Source: Litsea cubeba (Eukaryota > Streptophyta > Magnoliopsida > Laurales > Lauraceae). From it: a stretch of 64,000 nucleotides of DNA. The notes under the pieces are model-generated. The model was given only the letters and a program-made list of their open reading frames with translations. It searched no databases and was not told the origin of the DNA. The DNA is taken from the NCBI GenBank assembly GCA_012931725.1, contig CM022948.1, positions 76,404,780 to 76,468,779 of the forward strand, read 5' to 3'. Shown here one piece after another: positions 51,480 to 61,370 of this stretch. The translations under genes and the position numbers were made by a program. Position 1 is the first letter of the stretch. Each line of letters begins with the position of its first letter.

Positions 51480-52522
51480 AAATAAAGAGAAGTAGACAAT
51501 AAGAGATTAATCCAACAGTTCACAACAGCAGGCAGTAAAAAATCACCCAAAAATGGTTCAGACGACCTTAAAAGTGACTTAAGATTCCTGGTGTGGGGCC
51601 CACGAATTGATCAGATGGAGAATCAGATCAATGAGATGCAAGCAGTATCAAAATGTGTTTCCAGCAATACAAGTTTCACTAAAATCCATCCACAATCCAA
51701 GATTTTGTACGGCTATGATTAAAATGATATGATAAAGATGGAAAATCACAAGTGTGGTCCAAAAGCCTACCTCTGATCCCAAAAAAATGGTGAAAAAATC
51801 ACCAAAAATATCAGCAGATATGGTCGACCATGGCTGTAGAATTTCTTGAAGATGTCATGATGATCGCAGGTGGGCCACTGTTGATCATATCGTGACAGAC
51901 GACTGTCTGTTTCCAATAACCTCTGATCTGGATGATCCAAGCTTACAGATCCTTGATTTTTGTGTCTGAAACACAAGATTATCTTCCAAGAGCAGTAGAA
52001 TAAATTACCAGCAGCAGCAGTATCAATCTGATATGATCAGATGTTCACAGAGAGAAAAAAAACAACCCAGACGACCTTCGGGATTGTGTCTGGATGAACA
52101 CGTGGGGCCCACAGAGGAATTGAAATGCAAATCAGGTGCAAGGTTTGATTTCCAGACTTAATTGTCTTCCTTGAGATGAAATCTGGTGTGCAGATTCCAA
52201 GGATCTAAACTTTTGGACGGTGGAGATGAAAACTGCTGCCAGAGATGGGAAAATCACGAAATTGAGCAAATGGCCTACCTCTGATTGGCAAAAAATTGTG
52301 AAAAAATCACAAAAATTCCCTCCTGCAGTGGGCGACCAATACTGTTGAAGTTTCCAGCAATGATTGGATAATCCCAAGTGGGCCACTGTTGAATGGCTAT
52401 GATCAGCAGTGGATGAAAAGACTCTGAGATGTCTGAAACAGATCCTAGATCTGTTTTTTTTTCGGGAGAGGTTGATTCCTCTCAGATCACTTGGAAGATT
52501 ACAAGTTCTAGCTCTGATACCA
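51480..52522 (-). other. copia-2 untranslated leader
   Basis: About 1.0 kb between gag and the 5' LTR, without long frames. A motif group (CTACCTCTGAT, AAATCACNAAAA, GTGGGCCACTGTTGA) occurs twice, near 51765-51890 and 52275-52395, suggesting an internal duplication. Confidence 0.5.
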
Positions 52523-52799
52523 TAACAATAGTGACATGCAAGAGAAGCTTTTCAATTGACAAAATTTGTGTGTCTTTACATTGCAGATTTCCTCCCATTA
52601 AATAGAATACAGTTTCCTATTCAAAGGCTACAAATTAGCTAATCTAATCTAATTACAATCTATTATTAATGAAAGAGAGAAATCAGCTAATTACAATCTA
52701 TTTAAAAGGAAAACTTGAGTAAATAGTTGACCAAATCCAACGAGATTGGATTCCACCTTATTGGGCCTAAATGGGCCTAAGTTGGGTTTGTATTTGACA
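52523..52799 (-). repeat. copia-2 5' LTR
   Basis: 277 bp; four mismatches to 47104-47380. Confidence 0.93.
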
Positions 52800-54004
52800 A
52801 TGTGTGTGCCTACAGCATATAAGAAAGGTCAAGCATTTTTATCTGAAGAGGCGTCGATGGAGCAACACAAGAATAGAACAGGAGATGTCAAAGGTCTAGA
52901 ACTATCATCAAGGGGAAAAGGATCGAGACATACAACATCTGGTGGTACTAATTAAGCATAATCAGTTTTCTATATATTTATTAATTAATGCACATACGTC
53001 GGTCAAACAGTTTCATATTATTCAACAACATTGATAAAATGGAAGTGGTATTTCATTAGGATCTGCCAAGACACAAGAAGCTAATCACAAGAAAAAAGGC
53101 ATGGTTCTTCCATTTGTACCTCTTTCTCTCACCTTTGACAACATCAAATATTCCGTAGATATGCCACAGGTAACTTCGAGCTCCAAAGAAATGACAAGTC
53201 CATGTTCTTGTATTGCGCGTAATAAAATCAAATTGATTGATTGAGGTTTTACAGGAAATGAAAGCTGAAGGCATGCAGGATGATCGCTTGGTACTCCTGA
53301 AAGGCTTAAGTGGAGCATTTAGGCCTGGAGTTCTTACAGCGCTGATGGGTGTCAGCGGTGCAGGTAAGACTACTTTGATGGATGTGTTGGCCGGAAGGAA
53401 AACTGGAGGATATATCGAGGGGAACATCAGCGTATCAGGCTATCCTAAGAAGCAAGAAACATTTGCTCGGGTATCTGGATACTGTGAGCAGAATGACATC
53501 CATTCTCCACATGTTACCGTCTATGAGTCTCTCCTCTATTCTGCATGGCTTCGGCTTCCTTCTGAAGTTGATTCAGCAACAAGAAATGTTGGTGACTTTG
53601 TGGACCAAATTCTATTCAGATTCACAGTTTTCTCTTTACTGAATTCAACTGACTATTTAGATTGATAATGGCAGATGTTCGTTGAGGAGGTCATGGAGCT
53701 TGTAGAGCTAACATCTTTGAGAGGATCCCTAGTTGGTTTGCCAGGTGTAAATGGGTTATCTACTGAGCAACGCAAGAGGCTCACAATTCACTACAACAAA
53801 ATGCACTATTGGTGACACCCTTTGGTGACAAAAAATCAATGTTGTCACGGAATGCACACAACGGTGACAAAAAATTTTTTGCTTGTCACTAAAAGTCTTT
53901 AGCTTAGGTGCCAAATAGAGAGGAGATTTGGTGACAAAAAAATTTGTCACCAAAAGATCCAATAGATTTGGTGGCCAAAAAATTTTGTCACCAATGCAAT
54001 GGCC

Positions 54005-54350
54005 TAATTTTTACCCCTCTCCCGCCTCCACAGCCACGTTTTCCCTCTCCAAGCCCCCTTTCCATCTCTTAATCCCTAAAAGGCTAAAACTGTCTCTCTA
54101 AATCTCTTCTCTTGAGTCTTACCTTCATTCTCGATTCCTCTCTGTTCTTTCTTTCTCCCAGTCCGAACTCGCCGTCTCCAAACTCGCCGCCCTAGCCGCC
54201 CCTCGCCGTCTCCACTCTCCACGTCCTCGTTGCCCTCGCCGTCTTCACTTTCCCATCAAAAAAACCCTTAGCCCCCAGTTCTGGACTCCTTCTCATCGAC
54301 GAGCAACAAGAGCTCTTGGACGGCTGCCATCACCCCTGCAGGTAAATCCC
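54005..54350 (+). other. CT-rich captured leader with possible splice donor
   Basis: Pyrimidine-rich and GC-rich compared with its surroundings, with many CTCGCCGTCTCCA-like words, and ending CTGCAG/GTAAAT. It looks like the untranslated first exon of a plant gene, possibly that of the eIF5B-like fragment that follows. Confidence 0.45.
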
Positions 54351-54403
54351 TCTCTACCTTTGTCTCCTCTTCTCTGTTTTATGCTTGCAACCATGCCCCA
54401 ATC

Positions 54404-54411
54404 TCTCTCTC

Positions 54412-54501
<90 letters not shown>
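54404..54501. repeat. (CT)n microsatellite
   Basis: About 100 bases of nearly pure CT repeats in the captured leader region. Confidence 0.9.
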
Positions 54502-54503
<2 letters not shown>

Positions 54504-54672
54504 TCCAGTCTAACCTATTTGTCCCCTGCTGTCAGCCAACCTAGCTATCTATCTCCCCTGCTGCCACCCACCTCGCCTGGGCACCTATTTTTTCCCCTTC
54601 TCTCTTCTCCACCCCGTCCCAGCAACAAAACTCCAAATCCTTCTCTTTTCATCTTTTCATCACTCTCTTCCG

Positions 54673-54690
54673 TTAGGGTTAGGGTTCGGG
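54673..54690 (+). promoter_or_regulatory. Telo-box motif
   Basis: TTAGGGTTAGGGTTCGGG. In plants such boxes mark promoters and leaders of translation-apparatus genes, which fits the eIF5B-like frame starting 74 bases later. TATAAAG lies at 54711. Confidence 0.55.
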
Positions 54691-54763
54691 TTTTTGTTTT
54701 TTCGATCTGTTTATAAAGGTCTCTGCTTTTTTTTTTTTTTTTGAATCTGATTCTTCTAAGTAA

Positions 54764-55329
54764 ATGGGTAAGAAGAAGCCATCTATCACGGCCTCCGCCG
54801 CCGCCGCCGCCGGGGAAGAAGAGATCCCGGCCGTCCAGGCTGGTAAGAAATCCAAGAAGAAAGGGGCCAACATCGACGACGACGAGTACTCGATCGGCAC
54901 TGAGCTCTCCGACGATATCCAGTCGGAGAAGCAGGGCCTTGACGACGAACCTCCGGCCGCCGGAAAGAAGAAGGGGAAGAAGGGCGGTAGCAAGGCGAAG
55001 CCCAACGATGAGGACGAGGAGGAGGAAGAGGCCGCCGCCGCCGCCCCTTTCGCCGGCAAGAAGAAGCCAAAATCGAAGAAGGGGGGCGGTAACAGCTTGT
55101 TCACCGCCTCCGCATTCGATGCCCTTGAAGACGATAACGATGCGGTAGAGCCCGGGAAACCTGATTTAGATGAGGACGAGGACACGTCTTCCATGGTTTT
55201 TGCAGGGAAGAAGAAATCCAAGGGGAAGAAGGGCAGGTCGGCTTTTGATGCTCTTGAAGATGATAACGATGAGGTGGAGCCCGAGAAACCTATAAGAAAA
55301 AGCGGCCGCAATTGCTCAGGTATTATCAG
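54764..55329 (+). pseudogene. Captured N-terminal exon of an eIF5B-like translation initiation factor
   Basis: The frame begins MGKKKPSITASAAAA and has the lysine/acid-rich, low-complexity N-terminus of plant eIF5B. IDDDEYSIGTELSDD and repeated AFDALEDDNDE and FAGKKKSKGKKG units are visible. eIF5B joins ribosomal subunits using a GTPase domain; that domain and everything after the N-terminal tail are missing. A donor-like CAG/GTTAGT at 55329 may mark the original exon end. GC and codon use differ sharply from the AT-rich flanks. It could give a short protein if transcribed, but is most simply a captured fragment. Confidence 0.75.
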
Positions 55330-58150
55330 GTTAGTTTCTCCTTGCAATTTCCATGTAGTAAGTAATATCTAATAGGACAGGTGTCATAGCACAAACGGTC
55401 GTCACAACAAAATTTAATAAAATTCAAGTTGATTGAAGCCCCATTCATCATCCTATCCCACGGTTTCTCATGTAAATCTGAAAGCTATAGTTGTATCATT
55501 TTCTAATTAATCATGTACTAAGATAGTGAAACAGAGATGATAAATTCACTTATTTGTGTTGGTTATGAAAACTACTCAATATGTGAGGCCCTCTGCAAAT
55601 GGAACATTGACCAAAAAGAGCACTCATCAGGCATCCTAACCGTCCAATAGTTGGCAGGCAAACGAAATCTTTCAAACAAAATTCACTAATGCTGACATTA
55701 AACGAGCATCTAATGTTTGTGACTCATCACATCAGGTCTGAGTTTTTTGCAAGATACCTCAGCCAATAGGACCATTTCACCCAGGATAATGTTCCAAGGG
55801 AATTTCTATCACTATTATTGGATTAGTACAGGTCACTTCATAAATTTTGGATGGCCTTGCGTCCTATGTTAATCATCCTACTTGTGTACATATTTTTTGC
55901 TAAGCAATACAAGAATACCTTTCCACCAGTCCTTTTTTTTCAAATAGATTTCTCAGTTTATGATCTGTATGATGGGAGATGTTCTGCTCTTCTTAATGGA
56001 TTTATTTGTACTTGATCATTGAAGACTAAACTGAATACGTTTTTTTGCCAGAGCATCATTGATGGTTTCTACAAGTCTCCCAAGAGCACAAAGTGAAAAA
56101 TGACTTTTGGGAGCAGGTGCAGTGGTGGTTGAATTCCATGTGGTCACACCTTCGATGTTGCCTCTCATTTGGTATTTGGTTTAACATTTATTTGTTTCTT
56201 CCATTTTGAATGTAGATTTGGGCAAAAGACGCATATCAATTGCCAATTTAAGGTTATCACTATAGCTGTTGCTAAATGTTTACATTTATGTCCATAGATG
56301 TCTGAATGGCTAGTTCACAACATCTGCTTTTGGTTATATCATGGGTGGCTCCAGACTCTGGAGTCTGGACGAATATTGGATAGTGGAGTATCATTCTTTT
56401 TTTTTTTTTATAAATATCAGTGCAAGTAAATTATATTAAAAGTAAGGATATTGGAGTATCATAATATCATTTTATTTTAAATTGTTTCACAGATGTCAAT
56501 AGCATGACAAATGATCAAAATGAATAAGGTGAATGAGAGTGCAGAGAACAGAGGATGATTGGATAGCTGTGCAAATTTGACCACCTTTTTCTTTTAATGG
56601 ATGGGAAAATTGGACAGTTTAGATGAGAACATAAACAAAGAAGTGTTTTCTTTTAGGAAGCCAGAAGGAAATGCTTCCATACTTCCATATATCCTATCAA
56701 ACCAGCCATAGAGAAAGAAAAAAAAAACATTTCAATGAATATCAGAAGATCATTGGGAATGCTAAATAGCCACAAGTTGGAGGTAAGCCCACCCTAAATA
56801 GTACCTAAAATTTCTTTTCAGAATAGAAACTTAAAAAAAAAAAAAAAGAGAGAGAGAAATCTTGAATCTAAGCACAGTGACATTATTCTAGCCCAGATCC
56901 AAAAGCATGGAAATCTTGAAAGCGTTGCTGATGCTATATGTTTGCAACCGTTTGAAAGCGTCGGTAAAGATATCGTCGCAAAAAGTCCCTTCTCTTGTAG
57001 TGATAGTTTTAAAACATTGAGACTGAGTGCATATATTTTTCCTCTCATCCTTTTTCCAATCCTCTTTGCTTCATGGTTTTCTCCTGTAAAGTGTAAAGTG
57101 CAGGTGCCATATTTACTTTGTAGTGTGTTGGGGCATTGGGTTGTTTATATGAAGTGTTTTTTTTTTGTCATGTACAGGTACTAGCAGGTTGTAAAAAAAA
57201 ATTACATGTCACACGTACAGGGGAGACTATGCCGAAATTTTGAGAAAATCTTTCCAGGTACATCCCATGTTTTTTGGCTCTACAAAGATGTGGACCTTTT
57301 CTATGAACCACTGTATTTCGTTTAAGCTGTGTTTGATTGCATATGGTGGCTGTTTTTACCAGGAAATCTCATTTTACTGTATAGTTCTTCATGCATGAGA
57401 TAGGAAGCATATATATATATTAGCTAGGCTTCTCTTGCAAAGTATTGATCGATGAAGTGATTTATGCCTTGTAGCTCTATTTTTCATTGGAGAACTAATC
57501 GGGGAAGCAACGGTACACGGAGGCATCATATGCCACATGGTACATATATACATACTTTTGGTTTTTTTTGTTTATATATAGTTCAACTTTTTGTACATCC
57601 CATGGAAGACAGTGTAGATACTATATATATACACAATATTTCCATAGAGATTTGTCTAATCAAGCTTTATGTTAATTATTAGTTATGAACGAGGACTTTA
57701 TGCTAATTCTAGTGTTAAATAATTACATTTTTTTGTTGCGATTTTATACAGGTAGGTAACTATCAAGATGGAGTTACTTTTTGGCAGTTAACCAATTAAG
57801 ATGACGAAGATGGAGTTGAAGACTTTTTGGCAGTTAACCAAGATGATCACCAAGATGCATGGAGTTACTTGTTTTGAATTATTTTTGTAATTAATTTGAA
57901 CCGACACACCTTGTATGGTTGTTTTGTAGTTATGTTAAAGCTATTAACTTTGAAGTGTTTATTGTTAAATGATGAATATTTTGAAGGGTTGTGAACTTGG
58001 ATATTAGAATATTGACTTGTTGGATATTTGATTTGAATGATAGTTTGCATCTTTTGTGGTATAAGTTTTGTTAATGGGTGTATCTGGATATAAATATTTG
58101 AAACTTTGTAAGCAGGTGTGAAATGATAATTTGGGTGGCACAAATATTTT
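55330..58150. other. CACTA interior, largely unassigned
   Basis: No transposase or other domain is seen. A short direct repeat (AAGATGGAGTT with TTTTTGGCAGTTAACCA) lies at 57765-57845. The left part may be intron sequence of the captured gene. Confidence 0.4.
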
Positions 58151-59208
58151 GATTGTATTTTTTTGTGACAAAAAGAGTATGTCACCATTGAGTGTATCAA
58201 CCTGGTAATATTATTGGTGACACTCATTTGGTTGTCAAGAAAAATACTTTTAGTGACAATTTTTGTCACAAAAGATATCTTTTCTATGACACCTGTACTT
58301 TTGTCACCATTGCTTTTAGTGACACCCTACTATGTCACGGAAATCTTTCTTCCGTGACACCATGTTTTTGTCACCGTTGACATCATTTCGTGACAAGTGC
58401 ACAAATTTTGTCACCATTGACTTTTAGTGTCATGGATACAATGACACCCCATCCCGTGTCACCAAAGATAATAGGTGACAAAAAATGGGCTTTTGGTGAC
58501 ATTTTTTCATGTCACCAAAGGTGTTTTTTGTTGTAGTGATTGCTGTGGAACTTGTTGCCAATCCCTCTATAATATTCATGGATGAGCCTACCTCCGGACT
58601 AGATGCCAGGGCAGCCGCTATTGTTATGAGAACTGTGAGGAACACTGTGGATATTGGAAGAACAGTCGTCTGCACAATTCACCAGCCTAGCACTGACATA
58701 TTTGAATATTTCGATGAGGTGGAGTCAAGTGAATTGACAAAAAACTGAGCAGTTTTTTTTTTCTTTTCTTGTTCGTGTGCTTATATATTAATGGATTACA
58801 TTTTTTGTCTAATTGCAGCTCTTTCTTATGAAGAGAGGAGGAGAAGAAATATATGTCGGCCCGTTGGGACACCATTCCTGCCATTTGATCAATTACTTTG
58901 AGGTTTGCCAATTAGGAAGTTAAAAAAATTGACCATCTCCATTCTTTTTCTTTTTTGCCATTATATGGTTGCTAATAATATTTTGTTATGTTTTGTTAAG
59001 GGAATAAATGGAGTTCGTAAAATAAAAGGTGGTTGCAACCCTGCAACATGGATGTTGGAAGTTACAACCATTTCACAGGAAGAGAATCTAGGCGTAGACT
59101 TTGCTGAGATTTATAAGAATTCAAACCTTTTCCAGTAAGTCTCCCTAATCCTTGTACACATTTCCATGCATTTGTTCGAGTTTGGAGCTGTTTATTAACA
59201 TATATAGT

Positions 59209-61036
59209 TGTCACGACCCGGTCCCGAGATTTGATTAGCTCGGACAAACCCCGAGTCGCGAGCTCATACTTACTCCCGTAAATTTCACATTAACAAAAGT
59301 TAATACGAAACTCACAAGGGATATCAAATACAATACCTGTCAACTGTATAAAATTGCGGAATATATATACATTGACGAAATTACAATACATAAGTTCAGT
59401 ACTATGATCAAGGAAGTCAACCACCGTATATTTAATACAATACGGAGACTTCACTTACATTCCAAAACTATATACATTTAAAATTAGTCTTTCGCACTCC
59501 GAGATCATATCCACTCGATTAAACCTCCTGGAGGTATCGGGCGGGCATCCTCCGCTGGCGGCGCGGCCTCGGCAGGACCGGCACGGGCATCTGGGCCTGT
59601 GACATTCATCCATAGTACGATGAACACGACGGTTCAACAAATACATACATGTTATGATAGTTCTAGCTATCAAATAATCCAGTGAAACAATTCATTAACA
59701 ATAATAACAATAACGGATCCAGTAATATCATTAAGTTGATATCTACATGGACACTCTTTATTTAAGGGTTGTCAATGGTATGGAATAAGTCAGTGTCTTG
59801 ATCAGAGATCACTAACTTCCACGAGGTTCCGGAACACCTCAAACATCTACTGCAGCAGAAATGGTTCATTATGCAATTCATGTTCAATGTAATTCATTCT
59901 CAATTTCACGTAGTCACTAACCAATGGTTATCAGACGTCTAAGCCAAACAAATGAGTGAAACATTCATTTTCCAATACACGTACTATTTTTGATGAATAT
60001 CATTTAAATTGTGTATTCGGAAACTTGAGTTTACACCTATGAAGGCTTATACATTAACAATCTTCAGCCTGTATATATTAGGCCTCAAATCAGGTAATTT
60101 TCACGATTTCCTGCACAGCGTCGGTTCGCCTATCGGTCCGCCCATCGGTCGACCGACGGCTTCCTAACGGTCGACCGACGACGCGTCGGTCAGAATTCCA
60201 GCGAGTCAGAATTTCCTGAATTCTGAACTACTTTTACACTATCGGTCGACCCATCGGTCGACCGACCACACTACATCGGTGGACCGACCCACGTCGGTCA
60301 GAATTCCAGAGAACTGGAATTCTCTGAAAACCAACAGGTTTTAACCTGTCGGTCCACTTGTCGGTTCGTCGGTCGACCTGTCGGTCGACCGATAGCCACC
60401 CAAAAGCTCAGTTCGAGCTTCAGGTTTCTGAAGCCAATCTTCTGGTTTCTTGGCCCAAATGAGTTCTAATGACGCATAAACATCACAAAGCATAAAAACA
60501 AGTAAGTACTTGCCTCTCTTGATGATTTGAGGAAGAAAAACCACTTTGATAGCTTACTATTTGAGATCAAAATCTCTCCAAGCCAAACTTCTTTCCCAAA
60601 ACCCTTTTCTTAAAATCCACTTATAATTTTCCTCTTTAAGCTTTTACTTGCAAAACTTCCAATACAGAGAACCAAGAATCAAGAACGAACTCAAAGTCTG
60701 TGAGTTGAACTCACAGACCAATTCACAAAATCTGTGCTGGAACAAGGAATGACTAGCACCTGGATTCTGTGCTGGACAATAACATGTAAGCCATGTGGAT
60801 TACTTTGCCACTTCATGCAACTAAATTGATGATGTGAGGACATGTGCTGGGACACCAAAGTTATAACATGTGGATTCACATTTACAAGTTCACCCTTTTT
60901 ATAACATTTATTTCCATTTGAGTCTACTTAAGGTTTAAATTCATTAATCATATTTAAGATGACTAGTCACTCTTAGTTTGTATTAAGCTTGATTAATTAG
61001 TACTAATCAGGATTAACTCGGGGATGGGGTGTAACA
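59209..61036 (-). mobile_element. Ty3/gypsy LTR (1828 bp) cutting off the PDR pseudogene
   Basis: Plus-strand ends are TGTCACGACCCGG and GGTGTAACA, typical of Tekay/Del LTRs. The purine tract AGGGGAAA (minus strand, 61037-61044) lies on its right, so this is the 3' LTR of a minus-strand element. The left flank ATATAGT is the last base run shared with copy A. No second TSD is visible because the other end of the element is not recognised in the window. Confidence 0.8.
60110..60400. repeat. Cluster of GTCGAC-centred palindromes in the gypsy LTR
   Basis: Words such as CGGTCGACCGAC, ATCGGTCGACC and GTCGGTCCAC recur about ten times in 290 bases, with TCAGAATTCCAG between them. The cluster is GC-rich in an AT-rich LTR. 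Confidence 0.75.
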
Positions 61037-61370
61037 TTTCCCCTAAACTTTAAAAATCATTCGGTCCTCCGAATGCAAAATCATTTCAAATCACCTACGA
61101 AATCAAAGTGAAAACTACTAACCAATTCTTATGTGACTTCATTGGTTTACGACAAATTTATAGAATCTGAATTCATCTTAAGATTCTTACATTTAACAAT
61201 TAGCCTTAATTCTCCGCGAGTAATTTTATATCAATTCATAGTTGGTCTATTATCTACAAGAATAGTACCTTCAACCACATTGGTTGCAACGTCAGCCTGT
61301 TCTCCATTGACTGTACAAGCCAACGTCACCCTCTTATCTGTTTGTTCTTTTTTATGCTTGCAATATCTAT
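61037..61370 (-). pseudogene. Deleted gypsy interior: protease fragment next to the 3' end
   Basis: The minus strand between 61341 and 61231 reads ADVATNVVEGTILVDNRPTMN, resembling the segment just before the active-site DSGA of gypsy proteases, and then stops. The bases to its left are ordinary 3' untranslated sequence ending in the purine tract. RT, RNase H and integrase are gone, so the interior has suffered a large deletion. Confidence 0.5.

Larger units (their letters stand above)
47104..52799 (-). mobile_element. Ty1/copia retrotransposon copia-2 in intron 14, TSD ATGTG
   Basis: Two 277-bp LTRs differ at four positions by my count. ATGTG flanks the element (47099-47103, 52800-52804) and the site is whole in copy A. 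The primer site TGGTATCAGAGC (complement of 52511-52522) touches the 5' LTR, and a purine tract (GAGGGGGGG) precedes the 3' LTR. LTR ends on the minus strand are TG and TA rather than TG and CA. Confidence 0.95.
53789..58538 (+). mobile_element. Pack-CACTA element inside exon 18, TSD ATT
   Basis: Starts CACTACAACAAAA and ends TTTTTGTTGTAGTG, its complement. ATT is doubled (53786-53788, 58539-58541), the 3-bp TSD of En/Spm elements. GGTGACA and TGTCACC words are densely repeated for about 200 bases at the left and 350 at the right, as CACTA subterminal repeats are. No transposase frame is present. The middle carries host gene sequence with a CT-rich leader and an eIF5B-like start. Copy A shows the unbroken exon. 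Confidence 0.95.
32102..59134 (+). pseudogene. PDR-type ABC transporter pseudogene, broken by frameshift and five insertions
   Basis: Duplicate of 12472-21254. Exons: 32102-32428, 32574-32694, 32787-32875, 32988-33072, 33152-33311, 33406-33482, 43728-43781, 43876-43966, 44087-44388, 44506-44787, 44875-45191, 45300-45460, 46654-46757, 46845-47001, 52816-52941, 53060-53169, 53255-53587, 53675-53788 with 58542-58718 (exon 18, split), 58819-58902, 59001-59134. Exon 1 has one extra T at about 32132, which makes TAG the 11th codon. All later exons keep the length and phase of copy A, and splice borders are kept. Elements lie in introns 6 (two), 12 and 14 and in exon 18. Exons 21-24, the second membrane domain, are absent. 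One visible change is FNG to FNR in exon 14. The lesions look recent. Confidence 0.93.
26524..59208 (+). repeat. Tandem segmental duplication, copy B
   Basis: This is the homologue of copy A from base 512 on. Five elements totalling about 19.8 kb lie in its gene. Homology to A stops at 59208, in the intron after exon 20, where a gypsy LTR begins. Exons 21-24 and the 3' flank are not seen again before the window ends. Confidence 0.85.

Noticed and set aside
54673..54690. Telomere repeat insertion
   Set aside because: Only two and a half units, located just before a translation-factor frame; a telo-box fits better.
55303..55310. GCGGCCGC as a cloning-vector trace
   Set aside because: One 8-base site in a GC-rich captured exon with no vector sequence around it.
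54679..55347. Serine-rich minus-strand frame over the captured eIF5B exon
   Set aside because: It is the complement of a lysine/acid-rich coding repeat and shows no domain of its own.
59209..61036. Solo LTR
   Set aside because: A purine tract and interior sequence follow on the right, and no TSD closes it there.
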